NCBI GenBank assembly: GCA_004154925.1
Contig: QJNS01000087.1
Span: forward strand, 1-64,000
Reading direction: 5' to 3'
Length of the DNA stretch: 64,000 nt
From: Monosporascus cannonballus
Taxonomy: Eukaryota > Ascomycota > Sordariomycetes > Xylariales
A program made the position numbers and the translations under genes. Shown piece by piece: positions 22,741 through 34,931 of this stretch. Below the pieces are notes generated by a model. The model searched no databases and was not told the origin of the DNA. It saw only the letters and a list, made by a program, of their open reading frames with translations. Each line of letters opens with the position of its first letter. Within the stretch, counting starts at the first letter, position 1.

Positions 22741-23330
22741 AAGGTTCTAGCTAGAAGGGGAGGGTAGCGAACCCTCCTTTTATACACGTAAATACAGCTG
22801 TAGCTAAAAGGAAAAGGCACCAGGGGTGCATAAAGTAGCCTCCTTTTAGTAGGTGATCAAACTGAGCCAAGGCCTAGCTGGTTGATCGACTTCAGCTAGG
22901 TCTGACACCCATCGACCTATATATCGACGGCTTTAGTCTAGTTCGCTCTCCTCCCTGAATAGGTTCTGAGACGTTATCTCCGAGAAAACTACTTGAGACA
23001 CGACGCAGGCCACTTAAACTCCGTAGTTCTAACCCTCACGTTCTGGAGAAAATTAACCAGCCGAGGACGTCTCCGAATGTCGTAGATTCATTCGCAACTA
23101 ATATGCTGCTCTATTCAGATATGCCTATTGTCAGGCGCGAAGGCAGGAACCCCCGTTCTGGGACCCAACGGCATATCAGCGAGAGTCTAGTTTGTGTATA
23201 TATAAGGTCGCTTCGCCCTGAATACCTAGGAAGAGTCTAGGAATTCGGAGTTTAGCTCCGGATCTACCTCTATATCCGGTAGCGAAGGTGGCAAAGTCTT
23301 CGAAAGACTTCTAAAGTCTCCCAAATCTTT
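22741..23330. repeat. cluster of short perfect hairpins at the edge of the gene-rich region
   Basis: At least six short inverted repeats lie within 590 bp: GGAGGGT/ACCCTCC (22759-22777), GCACC/GGTGC (near 22817-22829), CCTAGCTG/CAGCTAGG (22873-22900), CGGAG/CTCCG (23246-23260), CCGGAT/ATCCGG (23258-23279) and AAGTCTT/AAGACTT (23294-23310). There is no open frame and no sign of RIP here. An imperfect direct repeat (CTCCTT...TAGTAGGTGATCAAACTGA-like) occurs near 22678 and 22838. It may be an LTR or leader of another retrotransposon, or a structured transcript. It matches no RNA family I know. Confidence 0.35.
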
Positions 23331-23578
23331 CCGTTAATTAATAATGAAAAATATTAATTAATAATAAAATGATAAAGCTTAATAAGCCATTATTGGTATA
23401 TATATATAGCTTTAACTTTCCCCAGCGGTTGTTGGGTTTTTATAGCTGAAAAATAAAATAGATAATTTTATTTTTTGCGGCACACCTTAAGTCTTCTTTA
23501 CTCGTTTTCCCATACAAATCTTTGCAGGGTAACCTCATCTTCTGTTCAAATTCTTAGAGGTTATAAGTCCCAGATGCG

Positions 23579-23629
23579 TATAACGGGTAGGCGGTTTAAC
23601 CAACTATTATTAAACCTAAGTCGTACGGG
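23579..23629 (-). mobile_element. E0 LTR, left piece (split by E1)
   Basis: The first 51 bp of an LTR of the C type (GGTTTAACCAACTATT...AAACCTAAGTCGTACGGG) stop abruptly at the E1 insertion. The missing part resumes at 31216 after the duplicated acggg. Confidence 0.75.
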
Positions 23630-24043
23630 TGTAACAAACCTGTCATACATCCACTTGGAGGTATGAGCAGTATCCGAAAAGAGTCTTGATTTGCAGGTAA
23701 CAATGAGGCAAAGAATAATTCAATGGTCTGTTCGTTAAAAAGATTTGAGTACTTTTTCCACAGTAAAAAACGTCTGCCTTTGGCTGTAGGCTGAGACTAA
23801 TAGCTAAGGAGCGAAAATTAAATAGGTGCTATTTACATAAAAAATCGATTTATTATATATCCCAATTCTTTAAAGTGAGTATGTTTTAGATTTATGTGAT
23901 TTATATGATTTGATTAATTTATCAGATTACTTAGATTATATCGTTCTAGACCAAAAACTCCCATCCGGAGTTTAGCCGTAACAGGTCTACGCTAAGCCTT
24001 AAAGGTTGGTTTTCTCGAGATAAGAACCTTTGTTCCTATAACA
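23630..24043 (-). repeat. E1 3' LTR (414 bp)
   Basis: Starts TGTAACAAACC and ends CTATAACA on the plus strand. It pairs with 30803-31215 by transitions almost exclusively. It is the less mutated of the two copies. Confidence 0.88.
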
Positions 24044-24149
24044 CTATTTCTCCTTTTTAAGAATCTTTGTCCTAAAGATAAAACCGTAAATAATCCCTTT
24101 TTATTTGCTAAAAAGTCCCGGGAAAATTCCTTGTTAATTTTATCATAAC

Positions 24150-24771
24150 AGGCCGCATTTTCTTTAAAAAAAAACCTCGTCTGAATTAACGCGAAATACA
24201 CGATAACCGTATAAATTCTATCGAGATATTTGGTTTCAAAGTTGTCTTTTATTTAAATTGCGTTCGTTTTAGGAAATTCGATTATTTTTCCGGAATTGAT
24301 ATGCTAAATTATGGCTATTATATTTATCGCTAGCGTTCGGCTTATAACGTATTAAATATAAACTCTTTAATGAAAATTAAGAAAAAGCCCGAACGTTTGC
24401 AAAGAGAACAACGCGAAGTAAAGGATAAACTGATAAAGTTTCTTAATCTGGTAAAAGGTTTGCATTTTTAATAAGATATTTTGCAAAAACAGGCCTTTGC
24501 TATTTTGAAGAAAAGTTATAAAATAGATTAACTGGAAAAATAACAGAAACTGGAAGAAAAATAGGAACGTATAGAAATAAAACAAATACAGCTTATTTCC
24601 GAAATAAACATTATCATAAAGGTATTGATTTCTTTCGATTGGAACGCCGCAAATTTGGATTTAAGTAGGAAGCTATTATCGCCTACAACTTTGGCCGCAT
24701 TAAAAACGGTCGGTTAGAATTCTGGCGAAAAAACGTTTTAACCAGGTTTATTGCGTTTGTTAGGTAGTTAA
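24150..24771 (+). pseudogene. antisense coiled-coil ORF of E1
   Basis: Read on the strand opposite gag-pol, one frame from about 24370 to the stop at 24769-24771 is a highly charged coiled coil: ERLQREQREVKDKLIKF, then KSYKID, EKKEER-like repeats, and a tail with FDWNAANLDL and LLSPTTLAALKTVG. About eight in-frame stops occur, nearly all TAA or TAG where CAA or CAG would be expected, the product of C-to-T RIP. Upstream (24240-24340), short frames hold residues such as NYGYYIYR that could be a former Cys cluster with Cys changed to Tyr; this part is uncertain. The frame ends against the pol chromodomain, overlapping its present stop (24760-24762) tail to tail. The same arrangement occurs in E2 and E3. 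Function unknown. Confidence 0.6.
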
Positions 24772-27700
24772 ATAATTACCAAATGTTTTATATAAATATT
24801 CTTTTTATTTAAATAGGTACTGAATTTTGTTTTTAACTATTTTGGAGTCCAGTATCTTTTTAACCTTATATTCGTCGTCGTTTTTTTCAATTTCTAAGTT
24901 TGTTCTTAACGGGGCGTTTTTAAATGCCAATTCGAATAGGGAAATATGGACAATAAGATATATTTTTATGATTTTGAGTAATAACCGTCGATAATTCGTT
25001 TTAAAAATAATTTCGTTAATTTTAAATAGGCCAAATTTTTTTGAAATTAAGCTTATCGCTGAGTTTTTTATTTTAATTTGAAAGATATTTATGGTTGCGT
25101 TTTCCCTTTAGCGTAATAAATAAACCTTATCTTTTTTCGTCAAAATTAATCCTTTAATTTTTTTCATATTGTAATATTTAGTTATTTTTTGCTGGAGTAA
25201 TTATAATTCGTTTTGGAAACGAACCTGAATTGTTTGATTTCTGTTGTTAACGTTTTTGCTTTTGGAACAATCGTAATAATTTTCGGTATTTCGTTAAATA
25301 ATTATTTAAATCGTTTTGTTTTTATCTTATATCCGTATATTGCTCTATAAAGGAATACCCTTATGTCCTTATTAACAGATGTATTATGAGTGATTTGCGC
25401 CAGTAGGAAAAATTTTACTCAGTTATTTTGCTAGTAATTGATATAGGTTTTAAGATATTATTCTAAAGTTTAATTAAGCCGCTTTATTTGATGATTCGTT
25501 TAAGGATAATATGCTGTTAAAAATTTGAATTTAATACTAATCTATTTAAAAAGACTAATGCTAAATTTAAAGGTAAAAAGCTTATCTCTATCGGAAATGA
25601 TTTTCTCTAGCATTTTATATTTATCGAAATAATGTCTAATAAAGGTATAGGCCACTTATTCTGCCGTTATGTTTCTTTTAATAGGTAAAAAATATCTATA
25701 TTTGGTAAATCTGTTAATCTTTACCCAGATTCCGTTATATTCGATTTTAGTAATTGGGTTTTTAAATGGTAAAAAGTTAAGAATAAAATCTTAAGTTATT
25801 GTATTTTAAGTTTTGTTAGAGATATCGATAAGTTATAATAGTCCGTAAGGTTTATAACGTACTGTTTTAACTTTATTGTAAACGTTATAGTTTTTGACAA
25901 TTATTTTAACTATTCGGCGTAATTCTGGGAAGTTATATTTTTCTTATAGCCTTTGGTAATTTTAAAGAATTTTTAATATTCGTATAATAAGTTTTCGTAT
26001 AATTCTTTTATGAATTGCTTTTGTTAATTCTTTGGATCATAAATTTTATCATAGTATATTAGCTAATCTTTTAGTTATCCTTTTAGTTACTGAACCTTTT
26101 GTTATTTTTTAGTGTCGTAAGAATTCCGAAACCGTATTAAAAATTCGAGAGTTAGTTTTTTAAGTATTTTACATAATTGTCCGGTGTTATTTTTATTATA
26201 CTATAATATCTGTATATTTTTTTAGAGACTTTGAAATCGTAATCTTTTTTGCGACTAACAATATCCGCTTGGATGTTTTTTTTCTTTAATATGGTATATT
26301 CTAAAGTGGAATTTTGACAAGAAAATTATTCAAGTTTTATATCGTTTATTTAGTTTTTATGCCTTTATAAATCGGATAAGCTTTTTGTAATTAAAATAAA
26401 TATCGAAAAATTCTTTGGTTCCGTTAAGGAAAGGTTTTTAGTCCTTAAGGGTATTAATAATCGCTAGTAATTCTTTATTATAAATTAGGTATTTAAGTTT
26501 TGTATTTCGTAACGCCTTGAAATAATAGACCATCAAATACTATTTGTTATTATTTTTTTGTTATTCTAGAATAATATTTAGGGCGTAATTTAAGGCGTTT
26601 GTTTTTAGGCGTTTTTTTATTTGGATTGGGCATCCTTATGATAGGTTTATTAATAATTACTTTTTTCAATTTGCGGAATATTTCCTTGGCCTTTTTGTTA
26701 TGACCCAACCAGGGAAGAGTCTCGGCAACGGTCGCCAAGTGACCGAAACGGGACCCAAGTGGGTTAAGACCACGTGACATGGATCCGAAGTGATCCAAGG
26801 GATCCAACGGGATCCATGAAAGGATATATACGCTCATTACTTCCATAGTTTAGATAGCACCAGCTTGCAATACTCAATAATACCAATCGTTTGCAATACA
26901 ACTTCAAGGCACCCTTGGTATTACGAGACGTGACATGTTACTGTATCTATTGCTTAGAATCCCACGATACTCCTGCTAACATAAACCCGTCGACTTAAGG
27001 TTTAATAGTTGGTTAAACCGCATAGCCGTCACATTTTTCTGAGAATTCAAATTTTTCCTAACGTACTTTTTGGTAGTAAGTTTCGTTAATAGCCTAATTA
27101 TATCTTTATATTCCTTAATTAAATTACGTATATAACTCGTAAATTCTAAAATATGTCGGATATTTAGAACGGTCGCCTTATTAGAGATAAGCCAGTCCTT
27201 AATTGTTTCCAATTTAGAACGTTAAATTTGAATTTGACGGAAAATAAGAGTAAATCCCAGAAAGTCCAGTTTTTGCGTATGCCATATATTTTTTGCTAGG
27301 TTATTTCGAATGTTCTCCTTATTTAAGGTTTTAAGCACTTAAACGATATGTTTTTTATGTTTTTTTAAAAGTTTTAAAGTAAATAAAGATGTCGTCGAAG
27401 TAAATAAATACGAATTTGTCTAAGAATTATCGAAAAGTGGTTATAACCAGGTTTTGGAAACTGATAGAGGCGTTAGTAAGTCCTATAAGCATTATTCGGT
27501 ATTCGTAAAATCTATATACTGTTCTAAATAGCGTTTTCCATTTGTTTCTTTTGGCTATTTTAATATAATAATAGTTATTTCAGAAATTAAATGCAATAAA
27601 CTATTTAGCTTTATTAACGTTTTTTTAAAGTATTTATAAGGGTTAGAGGATATCTTTTTTGATAATAATATTATTTAATTATTTGTAATGAATTATTTTT

Positions 27701-29400
27701 CGGTAAGCAGAATTTCCGTTTTTATCGATTTTTTGTTTGCTATTCTTTATTTTTGGAATTATAAAAACGGGGTATCCGGCAGGAAAATTGAAAGGTTAAA
27801 TATATTCTTTTTTAGATTAAGTTGTATGCTTTTTTATAAGGCCTTAAATTTTTCTGGGTTTATATAGTAAATTTTGTAAAGCTTAAAATAATTTTTTTTG
27901 ATAGATATTCGATGGTCCCATTATTCTTAAGAAAATAACTTATGATATTTTTTATTTTTAAATAGTTTTATAAATCCTCGATATTTTGAAGATATAGTAA
28001 AAGTCTGATCTGCGATTCGTATTTTTTTATGATATAACAAACTTTTAATTATTTTTTTTAAAACCCTTTTATTTTGGTTTTTGACGAAAATATTTAGTTT
28101 TTCTAATTAACATGTAAATTGCTGGATTAAAATTACGGTATTCCTAAAATAATATCGTATTTAGAGATATCGGCGATATCTAGTAAGATTCGTTCTTAGT
28201 ATCCTTAAATCTGAATAGGAAATTTTTCAATTTTTCTAAAAATTGGTTTATTTTCATATTTGGACAAGTTTTCGTTTGCTGTCAATAATTTATAAATTTT
28301 TAATTTATATTTTTAGAGAATTCGATGTTTGTTTCGTCATTTCGAGAAAAAGGAATTTTCTTTCTAGTTTTAAATTAATTACAGTTTTGAATATCTTATT
28401 TTGGTATTGGAAAGGAATGTCGATTTGATTACGTTTTCCTTTTGTTATTTCGCATAAGGTTTTGTAAGTTGAGATTTTTCGATATTTTAGTTTCGAAGGC
28501 TTTTATCGTTTTTTAACTTTCGATATTGTCCGACCTAAGCGAATTTTTATTTGCGGATTTTTGTGATAAAATATTTGATACATTAATTATTTTTGTACCG
28601 GAATTATGCTTTTTTGCCGTATTTGTATTGGATTGTCGAAACTGAGTTTACTACAAGCGGTATAAAAACCTTTTTCTTCCTAGTTTACCCTTTGGTTTTA
28701 TACCTTCCGAATTATAGAGTTAAAAAAGAGAATTTCCGAAAAGGGTGTTCTGATATTTAGGAGTTTATACTGGACGTAAAGTTTCGGGAAGTAACATAAG
28801 TATTTTTGCAATATAGCTTTTTGGTTTTATTTTAATTCGGGATATAAGTAATAGGATTTAGGGTATTTTGGTTATTGTAGAATTTCGGTATATTTGTATT
28901 CGTTATTTAGCTCTGTAAAAATCTTTTTGTTCTATTCTAGCTAAAAATCGTTATATTTTTTTTGGCTTGAAAATAGATAAAACAGTCGTCAAAATAATAA
29001 GTAATAAAATATAACAAATTCTGAGAATTTTTGGACGATTTTAAATATACGGTATATTTTGGAAACTTATAAAACTTTGGAGATAATTATTTAGAATTGC
29101 TAATATTTGGTCGAACCTAACCGTTTTTATCGTGTATTACGTATTTTTGTGCGTCGAAATAACAAAAATATCTCAATTTTATAGTTATTCTAGAGGCCGT
29201 TTATCCTGGATAGTATTTGCAGGCTTTAATCTTAAAATTCTAGCAAATGGAATAATTTTCGTATTTTCGGATATCGTTTTGGATTTAAGTAATTATAGTA
29301 ATAGCCAATTCTGTCTAGAAGAAAATCGCACTAATTTCTTTTTTCTTTTTTTTACCTTACCGTCGATTTTTTGTTTAGCCGTTTTGGTTTTTTCTAGAGT
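24760..29400 (-). pseudogene. E1 pol remnant (PR-RT-RNase H-integrase-chromodomain)
   Basis: Multiple stops and no intact frame. The RT active site reads VFIYFDDIFIYFKT (Leu changed to Phe) near 27,390. The connection to RNase H reads IKDWLISNKATVLNIRHILE, then FTSYIRNLIKEYKDI (27,212-27,040), typical of the gypsy segment after RT. The frame resumes beyond the solo LTR as KKAKEIFRKLKKVI and RMPNPNKKT (26,695-26,600). The C-terminus (24,905-24,770) reads EIEKNDDEYKVKKILDS and NKIQYLFK, a chromodomain. The chromodomain marks it as a chromovirus of the MAGGY/Pyret kind. Non-coding now; no function expected. Confidence 0.85.
26696..27033 (+). mobile_element. un-RIPed solo LTR inside E1 (type D)
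   Basis: A 338-bp insertion running TGTTATGACC...CCGTCACA, with normal G+C and no RIP signs, in a strongly A+T-rich host. The flanking 5-mers are ctttt on the left and ttttt on the right. If one is removed, the interrupted E1 reading frame becomes continuous (SQK-KAKEIF), which confirms the insertion. In its own orientation it has a U3 with GGATCC-type repeats (26790-26816), a TATA box GGATATATACG (about 26822) and an R-U5 half shared with types B and C. No internal domain remains, so it arose by LTR-LTR recombination. Confidence 0.85.
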
Positions 29401-29469
29401 TAAAGGATCTTTCCTTTTTTGGAATTCGTTTTGGCGGGAGAACGATATTTGCTTTTAAAATACCCCTTT

Positions 29470-30540
29470 TTGTTATAATTAAAACACTTTACTTTAAATT
29501 TGTTTTTCTTAGACTTTTTCAAAACAGAATTCGATTTTTTCTAAGCTTTGTCCTTATTTTTCTTAGTTCGATTACTGAAGCTTTTATCGTTATTTCGTTT
29601 TCTGGTTCCCTTTTTTCGAGGTACTGATTAAAAGTACGTTTGCCGACAATAATATCCTTATTTGTATATTTTGCAAAAGATTTTATTTCGAGTTTTATAT
29701 ATAGTTTATTCTTAACTTAAGGCTTTAGGCTGTTATAATAGAGATAAAATAACGCGTTATTTGATCAGTTAAAAATAACTGCTAAAGGATTAAATTCGAT
29801 AATATATTTAGACGCGAACTTAATTTAGCCGAAGAAATGAAATTGTTTAATCGTATGTTATTTTTTTGGATTTCGAAATAAGATTCGCATTTTTTTTGAA
29901 ATATTCGTCTTCGTTAAAAATGTAATTGGTTATACCGAAAAACCGTCGAGGTAATTTTGCAAATAATTTTTCATGATAGCCTCGAATCACAAAAACATTT
30001 TTCCAGCAAATAACTAAAAAATAGCTATTATCTTCTGATAATTCTCCCTTATAGAACTTTTGTAAAACTTAAGATAAAGCCTGGCCTAGATTAAGAATTT
30101 TTCTATATTTATAAATCTGTTATAAGGTCTTGGAAAAGTAAATTTATAGCCTTTAACGTCTTATATTTCGTGGTAACTAGGAGGTGAAATAATTTCTTTT
30201 TGTATTTGGTTTGCGCCGAGTACTAGCAGCATCGGAATTTTTTTTTTGCGTTAGTTCTACACCAAATAATAGAGGTTGGTAATTACTTTCTTAATTTTGT
30301 CCTTTAGCGGAACTAAACCGAAGAAAAATTGGTTTTTTTCCTTAATAAATCGAGTATTTTCCTTTTCTAATCTTTGGACCTTCTGAGCTAAAAAAACTAA
30401 CTTTTTTTCCGTAATAAGTTTTTTCTTTTTTCTCTTTTGAACTTCGACTAAGTATTTCTTTTCAATTTTCTCCTTAACCACCTTTTCCTCCAATTTTTCT
30501 CTAGACTTTAATAATGCTCTTAAGGGCCGAGATAGATTAC
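29470..30540 (-). pseudogene. E1 gag remnant with zinc knuckle
   Basis: The N-terminal part (30,493-30,257) is still open and is a charged coiled coil (AQKVQRLEKENTRFIKEK). Further on, RLYLKFYKSSIRENYQKI and FEAIMKNYLQNYLDG match the retrotransposon gag capsid pattern. The knuckle near 29,480 reads KCFNYNKKGYFKSKY, i.e. C-x2-C-x4-H-x4-C with later Cys/His now Tyr, the change expected from G-to-A or C-to-T RIP. Confidence 0.75.
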
Positions 30541-30802
30541 TATTAGAGGTATAAAGATAATAGCCTTTTTTAGGATCGAATAATAAAGATACCTATATTG
30601 TTACTTAATTAAAAAACTTTTTTAATAAGAGATAAATCGTATAATTTGATTAATAACATTTTACTAATGAATAACGGAAATCGTGTATGTTACTTATTTT
30701 TTAAACGTCGTTCTGTATTATCGCTTATATTCAATTTAAAAAGTTTATATTTTAATTAAACAGAAAACTATTTGTCGGCTATTAATTAAAAAGTTATCAA
30801 AA

Positions 30803-31215
30803 TGTAACGAATCTATTATATATTTACCTGAAAATATAAGTAATATTCGAAATGAGCTTTGATTTACAAATAATAATAAGGCGAAAAATAATATAGTAGT
30901 TTATTTGTTAAAAGAATTTACGTACTTTTTTACAGTAAAAAAAGTTTGCTTTTAGTTATAAGTATAAATTAATAATTAAAAAGCGAAAATTAAATAAATG
31001 TTATTTATATAAAGGACCGATTTTTTATATATCTCAAATTTTTAAAATAAGTATATTTAAGATCTATATACTTTATCAGATCTGATTAATTCATCAAATT
31101 ATTTAAATTATATCGTTTTAGGCCAAGAACTCCCATCCGGAGTTTAGCCGTAGCAGGCCTACGCTAGGCCTTAAGGATTGGTCTCCTCGAGATAGAAACT
31201 CTCGTTTCTATAATA
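30803..31215 (-). repeat. E1 5' LTR (413 bp)
   Basis: Starts TGTAACGAATC and ends CTATAATA on the plus strand. It has many more C-to-T and G-to-A changes than the left copy, except in the last 100 bp, which stay G+C-rich. Confidence 0.88.
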
Positions 31216-31550
31216 ACGGGTTTATATTAATAAGTGTACTATAAGATTTTAAGTAATAAATATAATAAATATTTACGTTTTATAATACTAAAATCGTTTT
31301 GTGTAACGAAGTTATATTACAAATTATTATTATTTAAAAGATGTAAAAAAATGCATATACAATTTTTAAAATTTTAGAAATAATTATTAATCGTATTACT
31401 TGTAATAGTTATAATTCTTTATAATTACAATTATTTTTTTTATAATTACGAATGTATTACTAATTATTTATTACGTAAATTTTAAAGTAAGTCGTATTAT
31501 TTGTATTATTACGATCGTTTCTGTAAGCTTAGACTTATTAGGTGGTCATA
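31216..31550 (-). mobile_element. E0 LTR, right piece
   Basis: Begins with the duplicated acggg, continues the LTR interrupted at 23629, and ends ...TTAGGTGGTCATA. A purine tract on the minus strand (CGATTTCCCTTTTTC on plus) follows at 31551, as in E4. Heavily mutated, so this is one of the oldest layers. Confidence 0.65.
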
Positions 31551-34030
31551 CGATTTCCCTTTTTCTAATATCGTATTTCAGGATTTCTTTTAATAAGTTT
31601 TTTATTTTTTATTATCATTTTCCATATTTCCAAATTTCGTTCTAAACCTTATTTTTTTACAGCTTATCGTATTAACCTCGTAAAGGTTGTCTAATAATTT
31701 GATTTTAAAGTTATGCTTTATTTTTAGTATTTTTTTGAAAGACTTTTAATAAGAAATAATAAAGATTATTTCGCTATATGAGAAATATATAATATATAAC
31801 CGATTTTATAATAAAATAAATATTATAGTATCTTTTATTTTGAAAAAAATACCTGTTACAGCTATTAACGTTTTAAACGTAAGAAAACTTTAGTAGAAGA
31901 ACGTTTATTATATTTTTAATATCTATTAATTTAAAATTTAACGTTAATATTAAATGGAAATAAATACGTTTTTAATGGGATTTATTCTGTTACGTAAATA
32001 AAAATCTTTAATTTGTTTTTAAAAATGTTATAATAATATAACGTAATTTTTAATCCTTAACAAGGCTGAAAAAATAAAAATAAATAAAAATTTAAGTTGC
32101 TATTAAAACGCCTGTAATTATATTATTATGAATTCTTATTTCCGTTAAGGTATTTGTTTTGATTTATTATATTAGCGGTGTATTAATTTTAATTAAAATA
32201 TTTTCTTTAAGAAATTTATTATTATTTATAAATTATTTTTAATAGGGTTTTAATATTTATAAGACTTTTTACGACTTTTTAGATATTTTAGAAATTTGGA
32301 TATTTCTTCCATTTAATTAACGATTAAGTAAATCTATTTTTTCGTATCGAAATCTTTTTTTAAGTTTATATATAAATTTATTTTTTTTGTTTCCATATTA
32401 TTATATCTTGTATATATTTTAATAATATTCGCCGTTATCTTGAATACAGAAAAATAAAAATATAAATCAAATCCTAATTTATAAATATTTTTTGAAATCT
32501 TTTTAATAATGTTATATAGATTAATATATTTAACATTCAAAGGTTTGTTAAATTTCTTCATTTAATTACTTTTTATAACAAGTTAAATAATGTTTTTAAA
32601 GCGTTTTCAATTTATTTTAATTCTTTTGAATTTGTTTTTAATTTTTTAATTATAATATTAATTTATTTTGTTATATACGAATTTTCATTTCAATTTTATT
32701 TCCTATAATAATTAGTTAAACTATTTAAACGTAAATAGTATTTTAATATAAATAAATTTATTATATGCGTCTTTATAAATATCAAATATAAAACAAAACT
32801 TTACTTTTATTAACGTCGTTCCACTATGTTTTTAATAATAAACAATATAAATTAATTAAATAATGAATCGCTCTTCAATTTATTAAATTTATTTATAATT
32901 AGTACAATATTTTAAATATGTTTGCAATATTTAATTTAATCGTTTTATTTATTTACTTATTTGTAATTAAAATACGTTAAAAAGTTATAATTTAAAGCGA
33001 TTTGTATAAGATTCAATTACAAATATTTTAGTACAATAATCTGAATATATTATTTCTTTAAAAAATATGTTATGTACTTAATATTAGTATTTTTTAGATA
33101 ACATATATAATAAAAAAGTTTCGTAACTCTCTTAATAATAACGAAAATAATATCGTAATATATATTTCTTATTAGATTTTCGGATAAATATATTTAATAA
33201 TAAAACTTATAATAATTAAATATTAAGAGCTGTTTTTAAAATTGATCATAATTATTTTTTTCGTAAAATCTATATCGTTATATTTTAATTATTGTATAAA
33301 AGTGATATTATTGTCGTATTTTCCAAATTATTATTTTAATTTTCAAAATAGAATAAATTTATTAAAATTATTTTAAGGTTTCATAAATCTTTAAATATTT
33401 ATATAGTTATAATTTATTTATATCCTGTATTAAATCTATTGTATAATCTTTACAATTGATAATTTCCTTTTTATTTTTTTAATAATTTTTAATCACTTTT
33501 CTTAATTTTCAATATATATTATATAATATAACGTATATGATTACAATTTAGTATAATCGTAAATCTTGTTTTATATAAATATTAAAATAATATAATTTAT
33601 TTTGAATATTTAATTTGGGAAGCCTAATTATTTATAAAGAATATTTTCCTTACTATTTTTTAAATCAATTTTATATATAGCGATAAATGAAATTTGTTAC
33701 TTTTTTACATATTATAATTATTATTTCGTAAATGTTTTAATCGTAATAAAAGAAATACAACTTTAATAATCCGTCAAGATTTTAACTTAATAGAAATTTT
33801 CTTTAAGAAAATAGATAAACTTTCGAATAACTATAATAATAACAGTAAATTCTTTATTTGGAATAGTGTAATTAAACTTTTCTAAAAATTTACATTAAAA
33901 ATATAATAAAATATAATTTGCAATATTTATTTCGTTGACTAATTACTATATTTAATATATAATTCCAAATATTAGTTTTTAATAATATATAACGTATTAT
34001 ATAATATATAATATATATTTATACCTTAAT
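31551..34030 (-). mobile_element. E0: internal fragment of an old Ty3/gypsy element
   Basis: Extremely A+T-rich. A surviving minus frame at 32,561-32,334 reads VKYINLYNIIKKISKNIYKL then FSVFKIT, matching the C-terminal domain of gypsy integrases. Further right, 33,040-33,250 aligns by eye with 36,340-36,540 of E2 (integrase region), and 33,780-33,990 with the E2 RNase H region. It is cut off at 34030 by the E3 LTR and I do not find its continuation. Confidence 0.7.
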
Positions 34031-34428
34031 TCTAACGGCTAAGCGGTTTAACCAACTATTAAACCTTAATCGTGCGGGTTTATATTAGCAGAAATATTAT
34101 AGAACTTTGTTACAAAAAGGTAATTTAATTACGTTTTTTAATATTAAAGGTACAGAAATCGTATTATAAACAATTAGTATTAATAAGTATGATAAGCTAA
34201 AACTATTGAAATTATAGAAATAATAACTATATATATTTTGATCCGATTTACTAGTTTATTACCAGTAAGTTGGCGATCCGACTTACTGGCTTACTACTAA
34301 TAAGTTAATAATCTATTACGTAATATGCTTTACCGCGCATTCGTAATTAGGTTAAGGCAAACCGTTTCTGGAAACCGTAACCCGTTAGGCTATAATACAA
34401 TTTTCTTCTTTTACAAATTTTGTCTTTA
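34031..34428 (-). mobile_element. E3: 3' LTR (type C) and polypurine tract
   Basis: The LTR at 34031-34397 (367 bp) matches 52615-52982. A polypurine tract (minus strand) follows at about 34398-34420, and then the cttta copy (34424-34428) that flanks E2. The U3 part has inverted and direct CCAGTAAG/CTTACTGG units (34263-34305). Confidence 0.85.
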
Positions 34429-34843
34429 TGTGACGGCTAGGCGGTTTAACCAATTATTAAACCTAAGTTGTACGGGTTTATGTTGACAGGAGTATCGTGG
34501 GAATCTAAGTAATGGATATAGGAAGGTATTACGTCTCGTAATACCAAAAATGCTTTGGGTAACGAATTATTATTATAAGTTGAAATTATTTAAATTATGC
34601 AATTAATAAGCGTATATATTTTATTTCTGGCTTAAGGTGTTTATTATGGCTTAACGATATTTCTCTAATTAAGTTTCTTTAAGCCCTTTTAAGCCCCCTC
34701 TGGTGTTTATTGGGCTTAAGCTTTTTCGACCAATTAGGGCCCTTAAGTTTTTTAAGCTAGTTATGTAATTTCTTGGCTGGGTTGGGGTTTAGTTCTTTAG
34801 GACCCCGACCGTTTCTAAAAGCCAAGACCGTTAAGTTATAATA
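34429..34843 (-). repeat. E2 3' LTR (415 bp, type B)
   Basis: Starts TGTGACGGCTAGG on plus and ends GTTATAATA. The U3 half is rich in TTAAGCCC-like units. More RIP-changed than its partner: CAGTCACGTGATT in the right copy reads TAGTTATGTAATT here. Confidence 0.9.
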
Positions 34844-34931
34844 TAATTTCTTCCTTTCCAGGATCTTTATCCTTAAAGATTATTTTATTTATTTGTTAAT
34901 TTGGGTAAGTAACTTTTTTTATATATTTATT

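Larger units (their letters stand above)
23630..31215 (-). mobile_element. E1: RIP-degraded Ty3/gypsy chromovirus
   Basis: A complete but dead element of 7.6 kb with LTRs at 23630-24043 and 30803-31215 and a 5-bp target duplication acggg (23625-23629 and 31216-31220). A purine-rich tract lies against the left LTR at 24044-24058 on the minus strand, so the left LTR is the 3' one and gag-pol runs leftward. Recognisable decayed parts in order are gag (about 30.5-29.5 kb), a zinc knuckle (about 29.48 kb), RT with YFDD (about 27.39 kb), RT-RNase H connection (27.2-26.6 kb), integrase, and a C-terminal chromodomain (about 24.90-24.77 kb). It inserted into an older LTR and was later hit by a solo LTR at 26696-27033. 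Confidence 0.9.

Noticed and set aside
22741..23330. tRNA, rRNA or CRISPR-like array
   Set aside because: No B-box or tRNA fold, no rRNA similarity, and the repeats are inverted and unequal rather than direct with spacers.
24367..24585. Minus frame rich in Phe
   Set aside because: It is the reverse of the Lys/Glu-rich antisense coiled-coil ORF, which is the meaningful reading.
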